Program-made: the position numbers and the translations under genes
Part shown: piece after piece, positions 39,524 to 47,865 of the stretch
How positions within the stretch are numbered: the first letter of the stretch is position 1
Layout: each line of letters starts with the position of its first letter
Assembly (NCBI RefSeq): GCF_036242395.1
Contig: NZ_CP108458.1
Span: 7,626,001 to 7,690,000 of the forward strand
Length of the DNA stretch: 64,000 nucleotides
Origin: Kitasatospora sp. NBC_01266
Lineage (GTDB): Bacteria > Actinomycetota > Actinomycetes > Streptomycetales > Streptomycetaceae
Reading direction: 5' to 3'
The notes under the pieces: generated by a model
The model's input: only the letters and a program-made list of their open reading frames with translations
Databases searched by the model: none
What the model was told of the DNA's origin: nothing

Positions 39524-40429
39524 ATGCCGGAATTGCCCGAAGTCGAAGCGCTCAGTGCCTTCCTGGCGGATCAGCTGGTCGGCCGCGAGATCGACCGGGT
39601 CTACCCGGTCGCCGTCAATGTGCTCAAGACCTACGACCCACCGGTCACCGCGCTGGAGGGGCGCACCGTCACGGGGGTCGGGCGGCGCGGCAAGTTCCTG
39701 GTGATCACCGCCGGCGGCCCGCCCGCCGACCTGCACCTGGTGATCCACCTGGCCCGGGCCGGCTGGCTGCGCTGGCAGCGCCGGCTGTCCGCCGAACCGC
39801 CGCACCCCGGCAAGGGTCCGCTGGCGCTGCGGGTCCGGCTGGCCGAGCCCGCCCCGGCCGCCGACCGGGAGGAGCAACCCGGTGTCGGCTTCGACCTGAC
39901 CGAGGCCGGCACCAAGAAGGGCCTGGCGGTCTCGGTGGTCGCCGACCCGGCCGAGGTGCCCGGCGTCGCCCGCCTCGGCCCCGATCCGCTGGACCCCGCC
40001 TTCACCCTCGCGGCGCTGCGCCGGCTGCTGGCCGGCGAGCGCCGGCAGCTCAAGGGCGTGCTGCGCGACCAGAGCGTGCTGGCGGGCATCGGCAACGCTT
40101 ACTCGGACGAGATCCTGCACGTCGCGAAGATGTCCCCGTACCTGCTGGCGGCCAAGCTCACCGAGCCGCAGACCGAGACCCTGTACCGGGCGATCGGCGA
40201 CACCCTGCGGGACGCCGTCGAGCGCTCGCGCGGGCTGGCGGCGGGGGAGCTGAAGGCGGAGAAGAAGACCGGCCTGCGGGTGCACGGCAAGGCCGGTCAG
40301 CCCTGCCCGGTCTGCGGGGACACCATCCGCGAGGTCTCCTTCGCCGACTCGGCGCTGCAGTACTGCCCGACCTGCCAGACGGGCGGCAAGCCGCTGGCCG
40401 ACCGGCGGCTCTCCCGGCTGCTCAAGTAG
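39524..40429 (+). CDS. Fpg/Nei family DNA glycosylase
   Basis: The 301-residue protein begins MPELPEVEALSAFL, where Pro2 is the Schiff-base nucleophile and Glu3 the acid. It has the H2TH region (LKGVLRDQSVLAGIGNAYSDEILHVAKMSP) and a zinc finger (CPVCG ... YCPTCQTG, residues about 264-285). It removes oxidised bases and nicks abasic sites. The zinc finger tail (ADRRLSRLLK) differs from classical MutM, so it may be a Nei-like member. CAGACT lies 7 bases before ATG 39524. Confidence 0.92.
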   Translation: MPELPEVEALSAFLADQLVGREIDRVYPVAVNVLKTYDPPVTALEGRTVTGVGRRGKFLVITAGGPPADLHLVIHLARAGWLRWQRRLSAEPPHPGKGPLALRVRLAEPAPAADREEQPGVGFDLTEAGTKKGLAVSVVADPAEVPGVARLGPDPLDPAFTLAALRRLLAGERRQLKGVLRDQSVLAGIGNAYSDEILHVAKMSPYLLAAKLTEPQTETLYRAIGDTLRDAVERSRGLAAGELKAEKKTGLRVHGKAGQPCPVCGDTIREVSFADSALQYCPTCQTGGKPLADRRLSRLLK

Positions 40430-40536
40430 CAGGTCCTCGCCTGCTGAAGTCGTAACTCAGGGGATATGGCGCGTCGCGGCGAGGTATGGCAGCCTCGCTT
40501 CCCGGTTCCCCGCCCTCACCCGTTACGGAGCTGCCG

Positions 40537-42156
40537 ATGCTCAGCCATGCCCACGGTGCCACCGACGCCCCTCTGCTGACCGAGACCATCGGCGCCAACC
40601 TGGCCCGCACGGTGGCCGCCTTCGGCGAGCGCGAGGCGCTGGTCGACGTCCCGAGCGGGCGGCGCTGGACGTACCGTCAGTTCGCCGCCGACGTGGACGT
40701 GGTGGCGCACGGGCTGCTCGCACTGGATGTGCGGAGCGGCGACCGGGTCGGCATCTGGTCGCCGAACTGCGCGGAGTGGGTGCTGCTGCAGTACGCGACC
40801 GCCCGGATCGGCGCGATCCTGGTGAACATCAACCCGGCCTACCGCACCCACGAACTGGAGTACGTGCTGCGCCAGTCCGGGATCGGCGTGGTGGTGGCGA
40901 TGCCCGCCTACAAGACCTCCGAGTACGCGGCGATGCTGACGGCGGCCCGGCCCAACTGCCCCGACCTGCGCGCGGTGGTGCTGATCGGCGAGGAGTCCTG
41001 GGACGAACTGCTCGGCGCCGGGCGGGCGGGCGACCCGGCGGTGCTGGCGGCTCTCGCGGCCGAGCTGGGCCCGGACGATCCGATCAACATCCAGTACACC
41101 TCGGGCACCACCGGCTTCCCCAAGGGCGCCACCCTGTCGCACCGCAACATCCTCAACAACGGTTACTTCGTCGGCGAGTTGTGCGACTACACCGAGCAGG
41201 ACCGGATCTGCGTCCCGGTGCCCTTCTACCACTGCTTCGGCATGGTGATGGGCAATCTGGCCGCCACCTCGCACGGCGCCTGCGTGGTCATCCCGGCCGC
41301 GACCTTCGACCCGGCCGCCACGCTCGCCGCCGTCGCCGCCGAACGCTGCACCTCGCTCTACGGTGTGCCGACCATGTTCATCGCCGAACTCAACGACCCG
41401 GGCTTCGCCGACCACGACCTGAGCTCGCTGCGCACCGGCATCATGGCCGGCTCGCCCTGCCCGGCCGAGGTGATGCGGCAGGTGATCGAGAAGATGAACA
41501 TGCGCGACGTGTCGATCTGCTACGGCATGACCGAGACCTCACCGGTCTCCACCCAGACCCGTCGCGAGGACAGCTTCGAGCAGCGGATCTCCACCGTCGG
41601 CCGGGTCGGCCCGCGCCTGGAGGTCAAGGTGGTCGACCCGGCCACCGGCGCCACCGTCGAGCGCGGCCTGCCCGGTGAACTCTGCACCCGGGGCTACTCG
41701 GTGATGATCGGCTACTGGGCCGAGCCCGAGCGCACCGCCGAGGCCGTCGACACCGAGGGCTGGATGCACACCGGCGACCTCGCGGTGATGGACCAGGACG
41801 GCTTCCTGGCGATCACCGGGCGGATCAAGGACCTGGTGATCCGGGGCGGCGAGAACATCTACCCCCGGGAGATCGAGGAGTTCCTGCTCACCCACCCCGA
41901 CGTGCTGGACGCCCAGGTGATCGGGGTGCCGGACGAGAAGTACGGCGAGGAGCTGATGGCCTGGATCAGGTTGCGGACCGGCGCCCCCGAGCTGACCGCC
42001 GAGGCGCTGCGGGCCTACTGCACCGGCCGCCTGGCGCACTACAAGATCCCCCGGTACGTGCACCTGACGGACGCCTTCCCGATGACGGTGACCGGCAAGG
42101 TGCGCAAGGTGGAGATGCGCGAGGAGGCGGTGCGGCTGCTGGGCCGGGCGGGCTGA
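40537..42156 (+). CDS. AMP-binding acyl-CoA synthetase
   Basis: The 539-residue ANL enzyme has the AMP motif INIQYTSGTTGFPKGATLSH near residue 187, YGMTETSPVS near 330, WMHTGDLAVMDQDGFLAITGRIKDLVIRGGENIYPREIEEFL and the catalytic Lys in VTGKVRKVEM. It is close to FadD-like medium/long-chain acyl-CoA synthetases (AtoE/FACL group). ACGGAG precedes ATG 40537 by 6 bases; an upstream in-frame ATG at 40486 is less likely. It converges with the EF-G-like gene with 7 bases between stops. Confidence 0.92.
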   Translation: MLSHAHGATDAPLLTETIGANLARTVAAFGEREALVDVPSGRRWTYRQFAADVDVVAHGLLALDVRSGDRVGIWSPNCAEWVLLQYATARIGAILVNINPAYRTHELEYVLRQSGIGVVVAMPAYKTSEYAAMLTAARPNCPDLRAVVLIGEESWDELLGAGRAGDPAVLAALAAELGPDDPINIQYTSGTTGFPKGATLSHRNILNNGYFVGELCDYTEQDRICVPVPFYHCFGMVMGNLAATSHGACVVIPAATFDPAATLAAVAAERCTSLYGVPTMFIAELNDPGFADHDLSSLRTGIMAGSPCPAEVMRQVIEKMNMRDVSICYGMTETSPVSTQTRREDSFEQRISTVGRVGPRLEVKVVDPATGATVERGLPGELCTRGYSVMIGYWAEPERTAEAVDTEGWMHTGDLAVMDQDGFLAITGRIKDLVIRGGENIYPREIEEFLLTHPDVLDAQVIGVPDEKYGEELMAWIRLRTGAPELTAEALRAYCTGRLAHYKIPRYVHLTDAFPMTVTGKVRKVEMREEAVRLLGRAG

Positions 42157-42163
42157 GGCCGCG

Positions 42164-44329
42164 TCAGGTCCGCGCTTTGGCGATCCGCTCGGCCAGTGCG
42201 GCGGGCATCGGGTCGTAGCGCAGCGGGGACCGGGTGAAGGAGCCGGTGCCGTGCGAGAGCGAGCGCAGGTCCACGGCGTAGCGGGCCAGCTCCAGCTCGG
42301 GCACCTCGGCATGCAGCAGACTCTGCCCGGGCCCGGCCGGCTCGGTGCCCAGGACGCGTGCGCGGCGCACCGACAGGTCGCTCAGCACCGAGCCCAGGTA
42401 CTCGTCCGGGACCAGCACGCCGACCAGGGCCACCGGCTCCAGCAGTCGCACGGTGGTCTGGGTCGCGGCGTCGCGCAGCGCCAGCGCGCCCGCCGACTGG
42501 AAGGCGGTGTCCGAGGAGTCCACCGAGTGCGCCTTGCCGTCCACCAGCGTGACCCGGACGTCCACCAGCGGGTAGCCGTGGCCCACGCCGTGCTCCAGCT
42601 GGGCCCGGACCCCCTTCTCCACCGAGGGGATGAAGTGCCGGGGCACCGCGCCGCCGACCACCTTGTCGACGAACTCGAAGCCGCTGCCGCCGGGCAGCGG
42701 CTCGACCAGCAGCTCGCAGATCGCGTACTGCCCGTGCCCGCCGGACTGCTTGACCAGCCGGCCGTGCCCGGTGGCGGCCCCGCCGAAGGTCTCGCGCAGC
42801 GCCGCCTGGTACTCGACCTGCTCGACCTGGACGCCGAACTGCTCGCCCAGCTGGTGCAGCAGCACCCCGGCGTGCGCCTCGCCGGTGCACCAGAGCACCA
42901 GCTGGCGGGTGGCCGGGTTCTGCTCGACCCGGACGGTCGGGTCCTGTGCGGCCAGCCGGGACAGGCCCTGGGCCAGCTTGTCCTCGTCGCTGCGGCTGCG
43001 GGCCTCGATCGCGATCGGCAGCAGCGGCTCCGGCAGGTCCCAGCGGGTGAGCACCACCGGGTCGGCCGGGTCGGAGAGGGTGTCGCCGACCCGGGCGGCG
43101 GTCAGCTTGCCGACGCAGACCAGGTCGCCCGCCACCGCGTGCGGGACCGGGCGCTGCTGCTTGCCGAACGGGCTGGTCAGGCCGGCGATCCGCTCGTCGG
43201 CGGCCTGGTGCCCGGACCCGCCGGCGTCCTCGTCCGCCGCCGGGCCACCGGGGCCGGCCACGTGCAGCGGGCTGTCCGGGTGCAGGGTGCCGGAGAAGAC
43301 CCGCACCAGGCTCAGCCGGCCGACGTACTGGTCGCCGGTGTTCTGGATCACCTGGGCGACCAGCGGGCCGGCCGGGTCGCCGGTCAGCTCGGCGTCGGGG
43401 CCGGTGGAGCCGTTGCCCGCGCTGCCCGGGTCGACGCGCTCGGGCAGCGGGCGGTCGGTCGGGGCCGGGAAGGCGGAGACGATCAGGTCGAGCAGGTCGA
43501 CCGCGCCGGTGCCGTCCTCGGTGATCGGCAGCACCGGATGGATCGCGTCGTGCAGCACCGCGCCGCGCAGCCCCCGGGTGAGCGAGCCCTCGTCCAGCGT
43601 CTCGCCGCCGAGGTAGCGCTCCAGCAGCTCGTCGTCCTCGCCCGCGATCGCCTCCACCAGCCGCTCCCGCGCCGGACCGGTCCGCGCGGCCGAGTCCGCC
43701 TGGCCCTGCGCCGGTGGCCGCCCGTGGATCCGGCCCGAGATCAGCTCCACCGTGCCGCGCACCTGGCCGTCGCTGCGCACCGGCAGGTCCAGCGGTGGCA
43801 CCGACTCCGGGTGATCGGCGCCGAAGGCCTCCTGACAGCTCCTCAGCACCTCGTCGAAGTCGGCCCGCGCCGCATCCATATGGGTGACCGCGATGGCCCG
43901 GGGCAGACCGAGTGCCGCGCACTCCCGCCAGAGCGCCAGCACCGGTCCGCCGACCGGCTCGGTCGCGGAGATCACGAAGACGGCCGCGTCGGCCGCCCGC
44001 AACGCGGCCCGCAGCTCGCCCGCGAAGTCGGCGTGGCCCGGCGGGTCGAGCAGGTTGATCTTGACGTCCCGCCAGCCGACCGGCACCAGGGCGAGCCGCA
44101 CCGAACGCTGCTGCTGGTGCTCGATCTCCTCGTGGTCGGAGACGGTGCTGCCCTCGCTCACCCGCCCGGCCCGGGTCAGCTCCCCGGCGGCCAGCGCCAG
44201 CGACTCGGTCAGCGTGGTCTTGCCGGCCCCGCTGACGCCGACCAGGACGACGTTGCGCACCTGCTCGGGCCGATCGACGGCGGTGACCTGCCCGGCCGCA
44301 CCGGCCCGGGATGATGCTCGCTCGGACAT
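42164..44329 (-). CDS. Elongation factor G-like protein (EF-G2/FusA2 type)
   Basis: The 721-residue translational GTPase has G1 GVSGAGKT near 32, G3 LLDPPGHADF near 92 and the G4 region AVTHMD near 144, instead of the NKxD of classical EF-G. EF-G domains II to V follow (GHGQYAICELLVEPLP and VEKGVRAQLEHG in IV). Actinobacteria carry such FusA2 paralogues in addition to FusA; the role may be in ribosome recycling or stress. The odd G4 suggests altered nucleotide binding. GAGGAGC precedes ATG 44329. Confidence 0.88.
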   Translation of the reverse strand: MSERASSRAGAAGQVTAVDRPEQVRNVVLVGVSGAGKTTLTESLALAAGELTRAGRVSEGSTVSDHEEIEHQQQRSVRLALVPVGWRDVKINLLDPPGHADFAGELRAALRAADAAVFVISATEPVGGPVLALWRECAALGLPRAIAVTHMDAARADFDEVLRSCQEAFGADHPESVPPLDLPVRSDGQVRGTVELISGRIHGRPPAQGQADSAARTGPARERLVEAIAGEDDELLERYLGGETLDEGSLTRGLRGAVLHDAIHPVLPITEDGTGAVDLLDLIVSAFPAPTDRPLPERVDPGSAGNGSTGPDAELTGDPAGPLVAQVIQNTGDQYVGRLSLVRVFSGTLHPDSPLHVAGPGGPAADEDAGGSGHQAADERIAGLTSPFGKQQRPVPHAVAGDLVCVGKLTAARVGDTLSDPADPVVLTRWDLPEPLLPIAIEARSRSDEDKLAQGLSRLAAQDPTVRVEQNPATRQLVLWCTGEAHAGVLLHQLGEQFGVQVEQVEYQAALRETFGGAATGHGRLVKQSGGHGQYAICELLVEPLPGGSGFEFVDKVVGGAVPRHFIPSVEKGVRAQLEHGVGHGYPLVDVRVTLVDGKAHSVDSSDTAFQSAGALALRDAATQTTVRLLEPVALVGVLVPDEYLGSVLSDLSVRRARVLGTEPAGPGQSLLHAEVPELELARYAVDLRSLSHGTGSFTRSPLRYDPMPAALAERIAKART

Positions 44330-44351
44330 GCCGGTGCTCCTCGGACGCACG

Positions 44352-44376
44352 GGAAAGCTCGTCCTTCGAGCTTTCC
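44352..44376 (-). terminator. 10-bp hairpin after the lanthionine synthetase
   Basis: GGAAAGCTCG (44352-44361) pairs with CGAGCTTTCC (44367-44376) around a 5-base loop, 41 bases downstream of the leftward LanKC stop and just upstream of the EF-G2 start. Confidence 0.65.
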
Positions 44377-44416
44377 ACCGGGTCAGGCCGGGGTCCACCG
44401 GGAGGTGGCACAGGGC

Positions 44417-47041
44417 CTAACGGGGCGCCGCGGGCCGCTGGCGGGCAGCTTGCGGGGCGCGCTCGCACCGGCCGCTCCCGGGCGGCGATCCGGGTTCGAG
44501 TAGGGGCAGCACCGGCAACCGGCCGGCGAGGGTGCCCAGGGTGTGCAGCAGGCCGGCGGTCCCGGTGGTGAGGTCCATGGAGAGGCGCAGGTTCTGATCA
44601 CCGGTCAGAGCGATGCCGTCGGCGTACTCCAGCGCGTACCAGGCCAGGTCCCGCAAGTGCCCGCTGAGCGCCGGGGCCAGCCGCGGGTCGCGCCGGGCCG
44701 CCCGGTTGTGGCCGAGTGCGGCGGCCAGGCCGGCGCGGCCGGCCAGCAGGCCGCTCTGCGGGGTGAAGCCCACGTCGGCGGCGGCGTGCAGGGCGTCCAG
44801 GGTGGCGGCGAGGGCTTCGTCGGGACGGTAGCGGAGGTAGTCGGCGAGGGCGACGGCGATGCCGAGGCTGCCGGTGCCCAGATAGGGCAGCAGGTGTCGG
44901 CCGTCATTGAGCTGCAGGGCGTCCCCGCCGGCCGTGCAGTGGTCGAGGTCGAGCCGCAGCGCCCGGCCGGCCCGCTGCAGGTGGCCGGGGTCGGCGCTGT
45001 CGTCGTACAGCCGCAGGAAGAAGAGCGCCGGTCCGCTCCAGCCGTGCATCAGACCGGCGCGGCCGGCGGGGGAGGCGGTGGTCGCGCCCACCGCGCGGGC
45101 CAGGCGCTCCGCGATCTCCTGGACCCGGGTGTGCAGCCGGGGCTCGTCCAGCGACCGGGCGAAGTGGCGCAGACCGAGCCCGATCCCGGCCAGGCCGTCG
45201 TAGAGGCCGACGGTCAGCGGCCCGTCACAGAGCTCGACGGCCCGGTCCAGGACGGACAGGGCCTGGTCGGTGCGGCCCAGCAGGTGCAGGCAGTGGGCGG
45301 CGCCGAGGAGTCCGTCGTACAGGCCCGGCCGCGGTCTCGGTGCCCGGCAGGTGGCCCGGAAGAGCCAGTCGTGGTGGTCGGGGTCGCTCTCGTGGCCGGT
45401 GGCGGCCAGCGCGTACAGCACCCCGGCCGCGCCGTGGGCCAGCGTGTGGCCGCCGTCGCGCAGCGCGGTCGGGTCGCCGGGGAAGAGCCGGTCGGCGCGC
45501 TGCGGGGTGGCGCTGGCCTCGATCGCCCGGACCAGCGCGGCGGCCAGCTTGCGGCCGTCGCCGCCGGCCGGGTCGAGCGCGGCCCCGGCGAACAGGTCCG
45601 CGACGGCGCGGTCCGTGCGCACTTGGACGCCGGGGGGCGTCAGGGCCGCGGTGAGTCGGGCCGTGAACGTGGCGGGGACCGGGAAGTAGCCGGCCATCGC
45701 CGCGGTCAGTTGGCCGGCCCGGGCGGGATCCAGCTCCAGCAGTGTGGTCAGCGGCAGGAACAGTGACAGCCGCAGGCAGTCGAGCGCGTACCGGTCGCGG
45801 TCGTAGCCCGTGGCGTGGGCGCTGACGAAGCCGGGGGTTCCGATGGTCGGCGCCGGGTCGTCGGTCTTGGGCCGGTGGCAGGCCTCGAAGTCGACCAGGG
45901 CGACCCGGCCGTCCGGGCGGATGATGATGCTGTGCGGACCGAGGTCTCCGAAGACCAGGCCCGCCGCGTGGATGTCGGCGATGATCTGTTCGACCTGGTC
46001 CAGGATGCGCAGGATCCGGTCGGTGTACTGCCGCCGTTCATCCGGTCCGGCCCCGCCGGCGGCCATCGGGTTGTGCAGCGCCAGGTACTGCTGGAGGGTG
46101 CTGCCCGCGATGTACTCCTCGGCCAGGAAGTGGTGCTCCCAGGCGGTGAAGGTGTCGAACAGGGCTGGCACGCCGTCGAGATGGGCCAGGTGTCGCAGCG
46201 CCGCGGCCTCGCGGTGCAGGCGGGTCACCGCGTCGGCACCCGATCCGTCCAGGCCGGCCAGCACTCTGGCCTCACGCAGCACGACCCGCCGGTCGGTGCC
46301 GTGCTGCCGGGCCAGGTAGCTGCCGCCGCTGTTCGAACAGTGCAGGGCCTTCTCGACGGTGTACGGGAAAGCGGTCTCCTCCCCGGCCTCGCACCGGGCG
46401 GCGATCTGCCGGGCGATGAAGTCCGGCACCGGTGCCCACGGGGGTACCTGGAACCCCGGGCTTCGCTCGTCGGGGACCAGGACGCCGTCGGGGCGGGCGA
46501 TCGCGGGGACCAGCGTTCCGTCGCCGTCCAGGCATTCGCGGTGGGTGAAGGCGCCGTAGCGCAGGTACAACGGTCCTTCCCGCCACCTGAGGTCACCGAG
46601 AAGATAGGGCCCGGTGCGGCCGGCGAGCAGCGCGTCCAGTTCTCGCAGGGTCCGGTGCAAGGCGGTGTCGTCGGTGGGGTAGAGCGTCATGAGCTCGCCG
46701 CCGGCGCCGTACGGGGCGTACTTGCCGTTCATGCTGTGGTGGATCCCGGGGCTGCGCAGGAACTTGACGGCCAGCATGTTCCGCAGGCAGTACTCCCGTA
46801 CCAGGCCGATGACTTCGGCCGCGTCGCCGGTCCGCGCGGTGACGTGGATCTGCCAGCCCTGGTCGGGCAGGGTGTCGTCGGTGGGGCTCAGCCGCAGCGA
46901 GGTCCCGGTCTGCCGCCGGCTCCAACCCGACGGCACGGGAAGGCCGGTGGCCGGGAACAGCGGTGCCGGCGCGTCCGGAGCGGGGTGGTCGTAGAACAGC
47001 TGGCCGGGTGGGCAGTAGGCGCGGTGGTTGACTACCGGCAC
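44417..47041 (-). CDS. Class III lanthionine synthetase (LanKC)
   Basis: The 874-residue protein has the three parts of a LanKC: an N-terminal phosphoserine/phosphothreonine lyase region (about 1-230), a Ser/Thr kinase domain (about 240-480; LVFGDLGPHSIIIRPDGRVALVDFEACH) and a LanC-like cyclase (about 520-850; GLYDGLLGAAHCL, GLYDGLAGIGLGL, GLMHGWSGPALFF). The Cys-Cys-His zinc ligands of LanC are absent, which places it in class III, not class IV. It would install lanthionine or labionin in a peptide. GTG 47041 has GGAGAG upstream. No transporter, protease or typical precursor is adjacent. Confidence 0.93.
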   Translation of the reverse strand: MPVVNHRAYCPPGQLFYDHPAPDAPAPLFPATGLPVPSGWSRRQTGTSLRLSPTDDTLPDQGWQIHVTARTGDAAEVIGLVREYCLRNMLAVKFLRSPGIHHSMNGKYAPYGAGGELMTLYPTDDTALHRTLRELDALLAGRTGPYLLGDLRWREGPLYLRYGAFTHRECLDGDGTLVPAIARPDGVLVPDERSPGFQVPPWAPVPDFIARQIAARCEAGEETAFPYTVEKALHCSNSGGSYLARQHGTDRRVVLREARVLAGLDGSGADAVTRLHREAAALRHLAHLDGVPALFDTFTAWEHHFLAEEYIAGSTLQQYLALHNPMAAGGAGPDERRQYTDRILRILDQVEQIIADIHAAGLVFGDLGPHSIIIRPDGRVALVDFEACHRPKTDDPAPTIGTPGFVSAHATGYDRDRYALDCLRLSLFLPLTTLLELDPARAGQLTAAMAGYFPVPATFTARLTAALTPPGVQVRTDRAVADLFAGAALDPAGGDGRKLAAALVRAIEASATPQRADRLFPGDPTALRDGGHTLAHGAAGVLYALAATGHESDPDHHDWLFRATCRAPRPRPGLYDGLLGAAHCLHLLGRTDQALSVLDRAVELCDGPLTVGLYDGLAGIGLGLRHFARSLDEPRLHTRVQEIAERLARAVGATTASPAGRAGLMHGWSGPALFFLRLYDDSADPGHLQRAGRALRLDLDHCTAGGDALQLNDGRHLLPYLGTGSLGIAVALADYLRYRPDEALAATLDALHAAADVGFTPQSGLLAGRAGLAAALGHNRAARRDPRLAPALSGHLRDLAWYALEYADGIALTGDQNLRLSMDLTTGTAGLLHTLGTLAGRLPVLPLLEPGSPPGSGRCERAPQAARQRPAAPR

Positions 47042-47466
47042 GGGACTCTCCAGGCATGGTCGGTCGGCGCACGACGACCGGATGCGGTTGGCGCGGCTGC
47101 TGGCGATGCTCGTGGCTGCCTGAGACCACCCCTGGCCGGCGGTGCGCGGGAGCGGCGGTGCGCGGGAGCGGTGGCGCGCGGGGGTGTTGGCGCGCGGGGG
47201 TGTTGGCGCGCGGCGCCCGGGGGATGCGCGGGGCCGTGGCGGTGTACGGCCGGCGAGTGATGGCCGGCGGCACGGCGCTCAGGCGTGCGGCGTGCGGTGC
47301 GTGGCGCGCCTGCGGGGCAGGCGGCGGTACTTGACGGATCGTCATGAAGTGCGGGCGCGCTGATCGGCGCCCGAGGTGCACACGGTCCGGGGTCGGGCCC
47401 ACAACCACCCAACCAGCGGCGGATGGCACCCGCCGCTCCCTCCCCCGGACGAAACCTCGGGGGAGT
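47042..47466. other. Intergenic region upstream of lanKC with tandem repeats
   Basis: About 425 bases between the secreted-peptide stop and the lanKC start (both leftward). It contains a 16-bp tandem array at 47141-47220, listed separately. No frame shows a class III LanA leader with an LLDLQ-like motif, so I find no precursor gene here. Confidence 0.55.
47141..47220. repeat. Five-copy 16-bp degenerate tandem repeat
   Basis: Units start at 47141, 47157, 47173, 47189 and 47205. The first two are GGTGCGCGGGAGCGG plus C or T; the third and fourth are identical (GGCGCGCGGGGGTGTT); the fifth begins GGCGCGCGG. The period is constant at 16 and not a multiple of three, so it is not a protein repeat. 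It lies 100 to 180 bases upstream of lanKC. Confidence 0.8.
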
Positions 47467-47694
47467 TCAGGAGTTGGGCGGGGTGGAGTAGTAGCAGTCG
47501 TCGTCCCAGGCCGTGGTCGTGGTGCCCGGGTTCCTGGCCATCCCGGGCGGGCACAGGGGGTTCGTGCGCAGGACGCTCCCGCCGATCACGGGTGCCTGGG
47601 GCGCGGGCGTGCTGCCCGCGGCCGAGACGGCGCCGACGGCGATGGCGAGCCCGACCCCAAGACTGACGAGGGCACGTGTGACTTTGCTGCGCAT
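47467..47694 (-). CDS. Small secreted two-cysteine peptide
   Basis: The 75-residue product has a Sec signal peptide (MRSKVTRALVSLGVGLAIAV, cleavage near AVSA-AG, residue 27) and a mature part of about 48 residues, with Pro/Thr-rich stretches and two Cys (LCPPGMARNPG ... DDDCYYST) that probably form a disulfide. GGGAGGA 8 bases upstream of ATG 47694 supports it. It lies between lanKC and a divergent LuxR-type regulator. A Sec signal argues against it being the LanKC substrate. Function unknown, possibly a signal or toxin-like peptide. Confidence 0.7.
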   Translation of the reverse strand: MRSKVTRALVSLGVGLAIAVGAVSAAGSTPAPQAPVIGGSVLRTNPLCPPGMARNPGTTTTAWDDDCYYSTPPNS

Positions 47695-47865
47695 GACCGA
47701 TCCTCCCAGGCGAACGGCACCGCGAAGCGCGTGTGCGCGGTGCGCCGGATTCGTCGATCCCGGCCGCCCCTGCGGTGCCGTGTGACGACAATGTCATCCA
47801 GGGCCCCGGGTCTGCGAGGGGCCAGGTGACTCATCTGTGTGCCGTGCATGTTCAGGAGGCAAGCT

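Noticed and set aside
47467..47694. LanA precursor for the adjacent LanKC
   Set aside because: It has a Sec signal peptide and no LLDLQ-type leader; LanKC substrates are modified in the cytoplasm before leader removal. Left as a testable idea only.
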